From assembly GCA_035279875.1 (NCBI GenBank), contig DATEGX010000331.1, positions 1 through 7,291 of the forward strand: a DNA stretch of 7,291 nt. The letters are read 5' to 3'. Numbering within the stretch: the first letter of the stretch is position 1; each line of letters begins with the position of its first letter. Under the pieces are notes generated by a model. It had not been told where the DNA came from and did no database searches. It saw nothing but the letters and a program-made list of their open reading frames with translations. This document shows, in pieces, positions 1 through 6,259 of this stretch. The stretch comes from JAMXLL01 sp035279875 (GTDB lineage: Bacteria; Desulfobacterota; Binatia; Binatales; Binataceae). A program made the translations under genes and the position numbers.

Positions 1-23
1 ACGGTGGACTCAACGCCGTCTGA
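1..23 (+). CDS. C-terminal end of a short-chain dehydrogenase (partial, left edge)
   Basis: Read in frame from base 3, the codons give GGLNAV followed by TGA at 21-23. The two bases at the edge (AC) would complete an Asp codon if preceded by G, giving DGGLNAV. SDR proteins commonly end in V-D-G-G plus a few residues, and the complete SDR just downstream ends in DGGYTAV. The fragment is therefore best read as the end of a second SDR transcribed in the same direction, 39 bp upstream. Only six residues are visible, so this rests on the short match and the spacing. Confidence 0.5.
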
Positions 24-50
24 CAGAAATCCGCGATAAAATTTGAGGAT

Positions 51-55
51 GGAGG
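51..55 (+). promoter_or_regulatory. Shine-Dalgarno site of the SDR gene
   Basis: GGAGG lies 7 bases before the ATG at 63. It is a near-ideal ribosome binding site and fixes the SDR start. An ATG at 49 overlaps it but is in another frame. Confidence 0.8.
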
Positions 56-62
56 TTCAGCG

Positions 63-815
63 ATGGACCGTTTAAAGGGCAAAGTCGCTCTGATTTCCGG
101 CGGCGCGCGCGGTCAGGGCGCGGCCGAAGCACGGCTGTTCGCGGGTGAAGGTGCCAGGATTGTAATCGGCGATGTGCGCGACGATTTGTGCAAAAAGACC
201 GCCGACGAGATCAATGCGAAGAGCGCCACCAAGGCCGTCTCCGCACTGCATCTTGACGTCACCCGCGCGGCGGATTGGCGGGCGGCGGTGGAGGCCTGCG
301 AGCGCGAGTTCGGCGGCCTGGATATTCTGGTCAACAACGCCGGCATCGCTAACGTCAAAGGGATCGAGGAAACCAGCGAAGAGGAGTGGGACACCATCGT
401 CAATATCAATCAAAAGGGTGTCTGGCTCGGGATGAAGGCGGCGGTGCCAGCGATGCGCCGGCGCGGGGGCGGCTCGATTATCAATATTTCCTCGATCTAC
501 GGCATTATCGGCTCGGCGGGTTCGGCGGCTTATCACGGGACCAAGGGCGCGGTGCGGCTGCTGACGAAGGCCGCGGCGGTCCAGTACGCGCCCGACAAGA
601 TCCGCGTCAACTCCGTGCATCCGGGTGTGATCCTGACGCCAATGGTCGACGTGGTGCCGCGTGAAGAACTCCAGCCGCTAATCGATCTGGCGCCAATGAA
701 GCGCGGCGCGCAGCCGGAAGAAGTCGGTTGGTGCGTGGTGTTCCTCGCGACTGACGAAGCCTCATTCGTGACCGGCTCCGAATTGGTGGTCGATGGCGGC
801 TATACCGCGGTCTGA
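63..815 (+). CDS. SDR family NAD-type oxidoreductase
   Basis: A 250-residue classical short-chain dehydrogenase/reductase, the usual length for the family. Visible motifs are the Rossmann dinucleotide loop SGGARGQG (residues 12-19), an acidic residue ending strand beta-2 (D37, which favours NAD over NADP), the D-V pair near 65-66, NNAG (91-94), the structural Asn in VNIN (N115), the catalytic Ser in NISS (S144), YHGTK with Y157 and K161, the P-G motif at 187-188, and the C-terminal DGG. All tetrad residues (N, S, Y, K) are present, so it should be an active soluble dehydrogenase. The closest subfamily by eye is the 3-alpha/20-beta-hydroxysteroid dehydrogenase or cyclohexanol dehydrogenase-like group. 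The substrate cannot be told from sequence. A strong GGAGG supports the start, and the gene apparently follows another SDR closely. It converges on chdC, with 43 bp between the stops. Confidence 0.93.
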   Translation: MDRLKGKVALISGGARGQGAAEARLFAGEGARIVIGDVRDDLCKKTADEINAKSATKAVSALHLDVTRAADWRAAVEACEREFGGLDILVNNAGIANVKGIEETSEEEWDTIVNINQKGVWLGMKAAVPAMRRRGGGSIINISSIYGIIGSAGSAAYHGTKGAVRLLTKAAAVQYAPDKIRVNSVHPGVILTPMVDVVPREELQPLIDLAPMKRGAQPEEVGWCVVFLATDEASFVTGSELVVDGGYTAV

Positions 816-858
816 ATCGCAGGTCTGAGAGCTGGGTCGAATCTAGCGACTTCTTCGC

Positions 859-1713
859 TCAGTCCGCGTGTTTGGCGCCCATCAGGCGGCCGAGTTCGTT
901 GGGCGCCATCCGGACCGCGATATAAAACGGACCGAACTCGGCGTAGCGGGCACTCGATTCGTCGAAGCGCATGTCGTAGACCAGCTTCTTGAACACCAGC
1001 GGATCGTCGGCGAAGAGATCGACGCCCCATTCCCAGTCGTCGAAACCGATCGAGCCCGAAATCACCTGATTGACCCGCCCCGCGTAACGCCGGCCGATCA
1101 TGCCGTGCTCATGCATCAGGCGCTGACGTTCGGCGAGCGGCAGCATGTACCAGTTATCGGCGCCGGCGCGGCGCTTGTTCATCGGATAAAAGCAGAGGTA
1201 ACGGCGTTCAGGGATTCTCGGCCATAAGCGCGACGCCAGCTTGCCGCGCTGTTCATCGAGTTCGGCATCGACCGCTTCGCGCCATTCGGGTGAATGGGGC
1301 TCGACCCGGCGCTCGGCCAGTTGCTCGTGAAGCCGCACGGTGGCCTCGTAGAGGCCGATCTCGATCACCGAAACGTACGATCCGGATTGCTCGAGAAATT
1401 CGCTCACTGCCAGTCGCGCAAGCTCCTGCTCTGCCTCCGCAAGCTCGTCGAGGCTTCGCCGATAGTGAACTGCGATCAGGTCACCCTTGTGTCCCAATTG
1501 AACGAAAAACGCGGACTCGCCGTTTTCGCGCCGGCCCAGCGCGGTCAGAGCGGCCGCGGCCTCAGTCAGGGCGGATGCCCGCTCCGCTGCCGGGAGCATC
1601 TTCCATTCACGGCGCCGTATGCGGAAGAACTGATGCAGTATGGCAAAGCCCTCGAGCGTGTTGGGCGCCGGATTGGAGGGCGATTGAATTGGGCCTGAAG
1701 CGCCGTCTTTCAT
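859..1713 (-). CDS. chdC: Coproheme decarboxylase (HemQ/ChdC, chlorite dismutase family)
   Basis: A 284-residue protein of the chlorite dismutase-like family. ChdC converts coproheme III to heme b by two oxidative decarboxylations in the cytoplasm, the last step of the coproporphyrin-dependent heme pathway. The catalytic domain reads RRYLCFYPMNKRR (171-182), NWYMLP (187-192), HEHGMIGR (201-208), and VYDMRFDESSARYAEFG (245-261). Y176 matches the radical-forming Tyr, W188 lies 12 residues on, H203 (27 on) is the proximal heme ligand and Q216 (40 on) the distal Gln. These spacings match what is known of Staphylococcus and Listeria ChdC, and the distal Gln replaces the Arg of true chlorite dismutases. 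The ATG at 1713 was chosen because the family fold begins about 18 residues later. It has no clear ribosome binding site, and a TTG at 1752 overlapping the cobB stop (TTGA) is an alternative. The gene lies 35 bp after cobB, so it is likely co-transcribed. The residues 1-18 are low complexity. Confidence 0.93.
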   Translation of the reverse strand: MKDGASGPIQSPSNPAPNTLEGFAILHQFFRIRRREWKMLPAAERASALTEAAAALTALGRRENGESAFFVQLGHKGDLIAVHYRRSLDELAEAEQELARLAVSEFLEQSGSYVSVIEIGLYEATVRLHEQLAERRVEPHSPEWREAVDAELDEQRGKLASRLWPRIPERRYLCFYPMNKRRAGADNWYMLPLAERQRLMHEHGMIGRRYAGRVNQVISGSIGFDDWEWGVDLFADDPLVFKKLVYDMRFDESSARYAEFGPFYIAVRMAPNELGRLMGAKHAD

Positions 1714-1748
1714 TGATGCAATTTTATCGCAGCCGGACCCCAGGCGAA

Positions 1749-3155
1749 TCAACCCGCCGGATTCCGGCGGCTGGCCGGACGCGGAGCGGTGCAGGCCGCG
1801 ACCAGGTTTCGCGCAATCGCCGGATTTGAAGCCCAATGAGCGTGGACGTAGGAGGCGAGCACGTTGCCAGTCTTGTAGCCTTCGGCGAACCCCGCGCCGC
1901 CCCACCGCGGTGTCACCTGGTAAACTCTTTCGAGATTAGTTGGCGGCGGCGGTTCGAGCGTTGAATAGCGGAACTGATGGCCGCGAAACAGGAGCCCGGC
2001 TGGTCCCAGAATCGACTCGCCACGGGTCGCGACTTCAACGTAACCGAGCGTCTGCAAGCGATCGTGCATGACCGCCTCGCCCGGCAGCAAACCGGCCATC
2101 GTGAAGGTCTCGCCGCCGGGCACCCGGATGCGTTCGAGCAGGTACATCAGGCCGCCGCATTCCGCGTAGATCGGACGCTCGCTGGCCGCAAACCTCTGCA
2201 CCGCCGCGATCATCGCATGATTGGCCGAGAGCGCGGGAGCGGCAACTTCGGGATAGCCTCCGCCAAAGTATAGCCCGTCGACTTCCGGCAAGACGCGATC
2301 ATGAGTGGGGCTGAAGCGAACCAGCTTTGCGCCGTGCGCCTCGAGCAGCGCGAGGTTGTAGCGATAGTAAAAGTGAAACGCTTCATCGTCGGCAATTCCG
2401 ATGCGGCACAAATTGTTGCCGGCGGCGCTTGCCGCTGCCGGTGCCGACGCGGGGATGCCCGGCGCGCCGCGCGCGACTGCCAGGATTGCGTCGAGGTCGA
2501 GCCACTCGGCGGCCAGTGCGCCCCACGCGTCGATCCGAGCGGAGGGCACATTTTGTTCGTCGGCGCTGAACAGGCCGAGATGGCGCTCCGGGAAAGCGGC
2601 TTCGTCATACCGCGGAAAAGCGCCGAGCACCGGAACTCCGGGCGAAGCGCTGCGCAAAATCTCAAAATGGCCGCGGCCTCCGATCCGGTTGCAGATCAGC
2701 CCCGCCAGCCGCAGGGCCGGATCGAAGCGCGCGAAGCCGCTTGCGATCGCGCCGATCGTCCGCGCCATTCCTGACGAGTCGACCACCAGCAGCACCGGTG
2801 TTTCGAGCCATTTCGCGATTTCTGCGCTGGAGCCTTCGTCCGACTCAGGGGTGGCCCCGTCGAACAGCCCCATCATGCCCTCGATAATCGCGATGTCGGC
2901 GTCTTCTGCTGCCCCGGCAAAGGTAGCGAGCACCGCCTCGCGGCCCATCATCCAACCGTCGAGATTGTGCGAGGGCCGCAGCGCAGCGCGCGCATGGTAG
3001 CTCGGGTCGAGGTAGTCGGGTCCGCATTTGAAGGGCGCGACGCGAAGGCCGCGCGCCCGCAAGGCCGCCATCAGCCCGACCGCAACCGTGGTTTTGCCGC
3101 TGCCACTGCCGACCGCGGCGATCATGATTCGCGGAATGGTGCGCGCAGAGGCCAT
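1749..3155 (-). CDS. cobB: Cobyrinate a,c-diamide synthase (CobB/CbiA)
   Basis: This enzyme amidates the a and c side chains of cobyrinate (or hydrogenobyrinate) using glutamine and ATP in cobalamin synthesis, in the cytoplasm. From the ATG at 3155 it has 468 residues, normal for CobB/CbiA. The N-terminal ATPase domain has the P-loop GSGSGKTT (residues 16-23) followed by FKCGPDYLDP, and IIEGMMGLFDG (90-100), typical of the family. The C-terminal class I glutamine amidotransferase domain has LYFGGGYPE (295-303), the nucleophile Cys in YAECGG (C333), FRGHQFRYS (390-398) and YVHAHWASNP (436-445) with the catalytic His. An in-frame TTG at 3167 would add four residues. The ATG fits the family start, but neither has a strong ribosome binding site. 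The restored reading frame of the upstream VOC gene ends only 4 bases before this ATG, suggesting translational coupling. No other cobalamin gene lies in the window, so cobyrinate versus hydrogenobyrinate specificity is unresolved. Confidence 0.95.
   Translation of the reverse strand: MASARTIPRIMIAAVGSGSGKTTVAVGLMAALRARGLRVAPFKCGPDYLDPSYHARAALRPSHNLDGWMMGREAVLATFAGAAEDADIAIIEGMMGLFDGATPESDEGSSAEIAKWLETPVLLVVDSSGMARTIGAIASGFARFDPALRLAGLICNRIGGRGHFEILRSASPGVPVLGAFPRYDEAAFPERHLGLFSADEQNVPSARIDAWGALAAEWLDLDAILAVARGAPGIPASAPAAASAAGNNLCRIGIADDEAFHFYYRYNLALLEAHGAKLVRFSPTHDRVLPEVDGLYFGGGYPEVAAPALSANHAMIAAVQRFAASERPIYAECGGLMYLLERIRVPGGETFTMAGLLPGEAVMHDRLQTLGYVEVATRGESILGPAGLLFRGHQFRYSTLEPPPPTNLERVYQVTPRWGGAGFAEGYKTGNVLASYVHAHWASNPAIARNLVAACTAPRPASRRNPAG
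1754..1770. repeat. GC-rich perfect hairpin at the cobB 3' end
   Basis: CCGCCGG (1754-1760) and CCGGCGG (1764-1770) are exact reverse complements separated by three bases. In the leftward mRNA this makes a 7-bp all-GC stem inside the last codons of cobB, about 40 bases before the chdC ATG. No T-run follows in either direction, so it is not an intrinsic terminator. It could protect mRNA ends or affect chdC translation, or be chance in GC-rich coding sequence. Confidence 0.35.
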
Positions 3156-3159
3156 TCGA

Positions 3160-3344
3160 TCAGGCAAGCAGTATCCGCGCGCCGTGGGCCAAGGCGCTGT
3201 TCAACGGGCCACGTTCAGCGCCGCTGGTGTCGAGCCTGACCTCGAGCGGGCCGGGTCCGCGCGCCCGCAACCGCTCGGCGGCGAGCCCTGTAGATGCCAG
3301 TGGTGCGACGATTTCCAATTTGTGCGGGCCGAGCCGGAAGCCTT
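3160..3344 (-). other. Out-of-frame C-terminal 60 codons of the VOC gene (frameshift remnant)
   Basis: Read from 3342 leftward, the frame one step away from that of the open VOC frame encodes GFRLGPHKLEIVAPL and about 45 more sensible residues, ending ARILLA and TGA at 3162-3160. The stretch looks like the closing strands of a glyoxalase-like domain, whereas the nominal frame over the same bases gives an Arg/Ser/Pro-rich tail with no family resemblance. A single missing base around 3342-3350, for example in the run GAAGG, would join the two frames and give a protein of about 260 residues. The restored stop sits 4 bases before the cobB ATG, as expected in a compact operon. This could be a sequencing or assembly error, or a genuine recent mutation. 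Confidence 0.8.
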
Positions 3345-3941
3345 CATTCCGCCCGCGGCCAGATCGGATCGCGTGATCGGCTCGCCGCTTTCATCCATGG
3401 CTGCTTCGTAGATCGCAGCTATCGACGCGGCGTCGGCGGCCACGACCGTCAGACTGGCGATGCCCTTGGTGCCGTTGGGATGGCTGCGTTCGCGCGGCAC
3501 GCGCTCGTCGCGGGGTGTGATATCGCGGATGAAGAACGGCACGAGCCCGCGCGACTCGCCCTCGTTGACCGCCAACACCCAGCTGACCTGGTATCCGTCG
3601 GGGCGTTCGCGGCCCATCTGGAAGGGCGCTCCAATCGAAGCGCCGGCGTGACGGAAGGCGCCCGCGTCGTGCTCGACACCGTCGCTGCGGACGCAAAAGT
3701 CGGCCAGACTGCCGCCCTTTTGCAACTCCGCCTGCCACCAATGCGGTTCGGCCGGGCGCGGCTCGAAAAAGGCGATCAACTCGAAGTACGCGCCATCGGC
3801 AAACGCGACCAGCGCGTTCTCAGAGTTCAGCCTGGAATGACGTCCGCCGCGAATTACGGTAAAGCCCAGCCGCGAGTAGTCGGTGATTGCAGATTCCAGG
3901 TCGCCGACGACGATTACGATATGGTCAATCCCTTGAATCAT
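3201..3941 (-). CDS. VOC/glyoxalase-like domain protein, C-terminus frameshifted
   Basis: The open frame as it stands has 246 residues. The first part, IDHIVIVVGDLESAITDY (5-22) then GFTVIRGGRHS (26-36) and AYFELIAF (51-58), is the beta-alpha-beta-beta-beta module of the vicinal oxygen chelate superfamily, closest by eye to the Glyoxalase_3-like group. A second module starts near ASLTVVAADAASIAAIY (162-178). From about residue 200 the sequence stops resembling the family. The true ending lies in a neighbouring frame (3342 to 3160), so the intact protein would be about 260 residues. The family includes dioxygenases, isomerases and lyases acting at a metal centre, and also binding proteins. No substrate can be assigned here. 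The start ATG at 3941 fits the first beta strand, and the site before it (GGGCGAG) is weak. The gene lies between the kinase-like/BON gene and cobB, so it is probably part of that operon. Confidence 0.82.
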   Translation of the reverse strand: MIQGIDHIVIVVGDLESAITDYSRLGFTVIRGGRHSRLNSENALVAFADGAYFELIAFFEPRPAEPHWWQAELQKGGSLADFCVRSDGVEHDAGAFRHAGASIGAPFQMGRERPDGYQVSWVLAVNEGESRGLVPFFIRDITPRDERVPRERSHPNGTKGIASLTVVAADAASIAAIYEAAMDESGEPITRSDLAAGGMKASGSARTNWKSSHHWHLQGSPPSGCGRADPARSRSGSTPAALNVAR

Positions 3942-4028
3942 CGACTCGCCCGCGAAGTCGGCTCAGACCCGCCAGGCGGAGACCGGCAACGCCAACGTCA
4001 TTTCAGCAGCCGGGGTTGTGATCGGCGT

Positions 4029-4850
4029 TCAGGTCGGGCGGACGGTGACCGGCTGCTCTTCGGAGACGACTTCCACCGACACGACTCCGTCGACCTGCCG
4101 CACCACGTCATTTACGAGATCGTCCCACGGCGGCACCAGCCCGGGGCCGTTCACATGGACGGCGCCCTTGGCACATTGCACGTCGATCTGGGCGTGTCCG
4201 ATTTTCGGATGAAAGATCAATGCGGCGCGAACTTCGGCCGCCAGGGCGGCGTCGTGCAATTGGCGTAACTGCTCCGGCCCCATGCCGCGGTCCACCTGGA
4301 TCGCCAGCGAGGCAAGGATTTCGGCCAGCGTCTCCAGCGGCATCGAGAAGGTATTAAGAACCATTCCGAAGTTGGCCGGATCGTCGATATCGACGTCGAA
4401 CAGGGTCTGGATACGGGCGCGCACTTCGCGGTCGTAATCGCGCACCCGTCGTTCGGCTATGGCAGGCGCGAGCTTCTCCTCGAGCGCGACTTCGCGCGAT
4501 CGTTCCTTGAATGGGCCCGCCAGACGGACCTTGAAACCGCATCCGCAGTCCGGCAGCAGGTGAGTGACCGAGCGGCCGGTTACCACCAGATTGCCCTGGG
4601 CCATTTCCTTCAGGACCACGGCCCGGAAAAAGGCGACAAAACGGTGCGTGTCGGTTTTGAGCCGCTCCCAGAAATGCGGTCGCCGTTCATCGACGATCAC
4701 CAGTTGCTCGGGCATTACGTTAAACAAGCGCGAGGTCTGCGTGATCAGCTCTTCGGCGGTCATGAAGCGGTAGCCAAGCCGTGCGGCAGTGAGCCGACCC
4801 AGCTCCGCTGAGCGCGTCCCGAGATGCTGCGTGAGCGCGATTATCGCCAT
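4029..4850 (-). CDS. Cytidylate kinase-like protein fused to a BON domain
   Basis: A 273-residue protein in two parts. Residues 1 to about 190 resemble the cytidylate-kinase-like family: IALTQHLGTRSAELGRL at the start, NLVVTGRS (87-94), VRLAGPFKERSREV (108-121), the YDREVRARIQTLFDVD stretch (139-154) and VLNTFSMPLETLAEIL (164-179), which correspond to the family's GRGA, arginine-rich lid and I-N-T elements. The nucleotide loop is degenerate: the usual GSGG is GTRS and there is no GK[ST], so kinase activity is doubtful. Residues about 197-264 read as a BON domain, with VHVNGPGLVPPWDDLVNDVV and DGVVSVEVVS giving its alpha-beta-beta-alpha-beta pattern. BON domains usually bind phospholipid or other proteins and are often exported, yet no signal peptide is seen here. 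A GAGGGGA ribosome site 6 bases upstream fixes the start. It is the first gene of the leftward operon, with an 87-bp gap to the VOC gene. Confidence 0.8.
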   Translation of the reverse strand: MAIIALTQHLGTRSAELGRLTAARLGYRFMTAEELITQTSRLFNVMPEQLVIVDERRPHFWERLKTDTHRFVAFFRAVVLKEMAQGNLVVTGRSVTHLLPDCGCGFKVRLAGPFKERSREVALEEKLAPAIAERRVRDYDREVRARIQTLFDVDIDDPANFGMVLNTFSMPLETLAEILASLAIQVDRGMGPEQLRQLHDAALAAEVRAALIFHPKIGHAQIDVQCAKGAVHVNGPGLVPPWDDLVNDVVRQVDGVVSVEVVSEEQPVTVRPT

Positions 4851-4856
4851 AGGTTG

Positions 4857-4863
4857 TCCCCTC
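4857..4863 (-). promoter_or_regulatory. Shine-Dalgarno site of the kinase-like/BON gene
   Basis: On the minus strand, GAGGGGA lies 6 bases before the ATG at 4850. It is a good match to the anti-SD core and is the clearest ribosome binding site in the leftward operon. Confidence 0.7.
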
Positions 4864-4885
4864 GGCGGCTGCGGTCCCCGTATTC

Positions 4886-4915
4886 ATCTTAAGGTCAAGA
4901 GGCGCGCATTGGCAA
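4886..4915 (-). promoter_or_regulatory. Candidate sigma-70-like promoter of the leftward operon
   Basis: On the minus strand, TTGCCA (4915-4910; five of six to TTGACA) and TAAGAT (4891-4886; four of six to TATAAT) are 18 bases apart. Transcription would begin near 4878, giving a leader of about 28 bases ending in a good ribosome binding site and the ATG at 4850. The position in the divergent intergenic region fits. Matches of this strength arise by chance fairly often, and the host sigma-factor preferences are unknown. No equally convincing promoter was seen for the rightward gene in 4851-5119. Confidence 0.35.
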
Positions 4916-4940
4916 ACCTTTATTCGTCGGCGATGGTATC

Positions 4941-4953
4941 GGCGGAATCCGCC
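4941..4953. repeat. GC-rich palindrome in the divergent intergenic region
   Basis: GGCGGAATCCGCC is a perfect odd-length dyad between the divergent leftward operon and the rightward deoxyhypusine-synthase-like gene. It lies just upstream of the candidate leftward promoter, where an operator could sit. There is one copy only and no known regulator is recognised, so the role is speculative. Confidence 0.25.
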
Positions 4954-5107
4954 AGCTACGATTCGGGGCGCATTAAGGAGCCGATTGCCCCATCGGCGCG
5001 AGCTGGATCGTCGCTGCCCCAATCCCGGTGGTTTGCATAACAGGCCGCTGACCGGGTGGGACGAGTCTCGGCCCGCGAGGCGCGGCATCTTTCGAAGGAA
5101 TCAGAGC

Positions 5108-5112
5108 AAAGG
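5108..5112 (+). promoter_or_regulatory. Ribosome binding site fixing the start of the deoxyhypusine-synthase-like gene
   Basis: AAAGG lies 7 bases before the ATG at 5120. It favours this start over an upstream in-frame start at 4985, which would add 45 Arg/Pro-rich residues unlike the family. Confidence 0.55.
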
Positions 5113-5119
5113 TCGGGAA

Positions 5120-6259
5120 ATGGCGAAGAAAGCTTCTCTTCTCTTGCGCGGAGCGTCGATCGAACCGGGCCCGGTGCGCGGCGATATGACCGCGGCTGAT
5201 CTCGTCGACGGCGCCTTTATGGCTTACAACGGCAGGCGCTTGCGCGACGCATGCCGCCTGTTCGCCGAGAAAATGCTCGCGCCGGATACGATCGTCGGGA
5301 TGAGCGTGACCGGGGCGCTGACACCGGCCGGACTCGGCATGTCCTGCCTCATCCCGCTTATCGAAAACGGTTTCGTCGACTGGATGGTCTCGACGGGTGC
5401 GAATCTCTACCACGACACGCATTTTGGCCTCGGGCTCAAGATGTTCCAGGGTTCGGCCGAGGCCGACGACGTCGCCCTGCGCGAGTCGGGCGTGGTCCGA
5501 ATCTATGATATTTTCTTCCATTACGAGGTTTTGCTCTCGACCGACGCATTTTTTCGCCAGCTCGCCGCCAATCCAGAGTTCCAACAGCCGATGAGCACCG
5601 CCGAATTTCATTACAAGGCCGGCCGCTACGTGGCCGAGCGCGAGCGTGTGCTCAAACTGAAACGCCGTTCTTTACTGGCTGCCGCGTATGAGCATGCGAT
5701 GCCGATTTACACCTCGTCACCCGGCGATTCGTCAATTGGGATGAACCTGGCGCTTTTGGAGCTCGAGGGCTATCAACTGCGGCTCGATCCGCTGGCCGAC
5801 GTCAACGAAACCGCGGCAATCGTTTACTCAGCCAAGGCTGCCGGGATGAAAAGTGCCGTATTTATCCTGGGTGGCGGTTCGCCCAAGAACTTCGTTCTGC
5901 AAACCGAGCCGCAGATCCAGGAGGTGATGGGTGTGGCGGAAAAGGGTCACGACTATTTCCTCCAGGTCACGGATGCGCGGCCCGATACGGGCGGACTCTC
6001 AGGAGCGACGCCCAACGAGGCGGTGAGCTGGGGCAAAATAGACCCGGAACGCCTGCCGGATTCCGTGGTGTGCTACGTTGATTCCACGGTTGCCCTCCCG
6101 ATACTGACTGCGTATGCGTTGGCGCGGCGCAAACCGCGCAAGCCGCGCCGTCTGTATGAGCGCCGCGCAGCGATGCTCAAGGAAGTTACCGAGGCGTACG
6201 AAAAAGTGCGTCAAAAACGAAAGCGCAGCCAGGCTTCACCACGTGTCAAGGCAAAGTAG
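5120..6259 (+). CDS. Deoxyhypusine synthase family protein, probable polyamine transferase
   Basis: A 379-residue protein of the NAD-dependent deoxyhypusine synthase (DHS) family. In eukaryotes and archaea DHS moves the aminobutyl group of spermidine onto a lysine of eIF5A. Bacteria lack that substrate, and family members such as homospermidine synthases act on free amines. Recognisable elements are DWMVSTGANLYHD (87-99), SSPGDSSIGMN (199-209), the GGG loop (251-253) followed by SPKN, and NEAVSWGKI (299-307). W304 and K306 match the human Trp327 and the Lys329 that carries the imine intermediate, and E300 matches Glu323. The human spermidine contacts His288 and Asp316 appear replaced (N257, L293) in a hand alignment that needs about eight inserted residues. 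NAD-dependent aminobutyl transfer is thus likely, with a different substrate from DHS. The C-terminus from about 336 is basic and likely disordered. The TAG at 6257 is followed in frame by 12 more basic codons up to the cysQ start, so it may be a recent truncation. Confidence 0.88.
   Translation: MAKKASLLLRGASIEPGPVRGDMTAADLVDGAFMAYNGRRLRDACRLFAEKMLAPDTIVGMSVTGALTPAGLGMSCLIPLIENGFVDWMVSTGANLYHDTHFGLGLKMFQGSAEADDVALRESGVVRIYDIFFHYEVLLSTDAFFRQLAANPEFQQPMSTAEFHYKAGRYVAERERVLKLKRRSLLAAAYEHAMPIYTSSPGDSSIGMNLALLELEGYQLRLDPLADVNETAAIVYSAKAAGMKSAVFILGGGSPKNFVLQTEPQIQEVMGVAEKGHDYFLQVTDARPDTGGLSGATPNEAVSWGKIDPERLPDSVVCYVDSTVALPILTAYALARRKPRKPRRLYERRAAMLKEVTEAYEKVRQKRKRSQASPRVKAK

Noticed and set aside
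809..828. Direct repeat GGTCTGA
   Set aside because: Seven bases repeated once around the SDR stop codon, with no larger context. Likely chance.
845..859. Possible terminator hairpin between the convergent SDR and chdC genes
   Set aside because: AGCGA and TCGCT pair over only 5 bp, there is no T-run in either direction, and the stem overlaps the chdC stop.
1714..1905. N-terminal extension of chdC by 64 residues on the minus strand
   Set aside because: It would lie inside cobB, is Arg/Gly-rich without family resemblance, and the ATG at 1713 fits the family start.
3969..3979. CCGCCAGGCGG dyad in the gap between the VOC and kinase-like genes
   Set aside because: A one-base centre cannot form a normal loop, no T-run follows, and such short GC dyads are expected by chance here.
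3294..4268. Long open frame on the plus strand (324 residues)
   Set aside because: It lies opposite the VOC and kinase-like genes, lacks a ribosome site and recognisable motifs, and is an artefact of GC-rich coding sequence.
4985..5119. Upstream start for the deoxyhypusine-synthase-like gene
   Set aside because: The 45 extra residues are Arg/Pro-rich and unlike the family. The ATG at 5120 has a well-spaced AAAGG.
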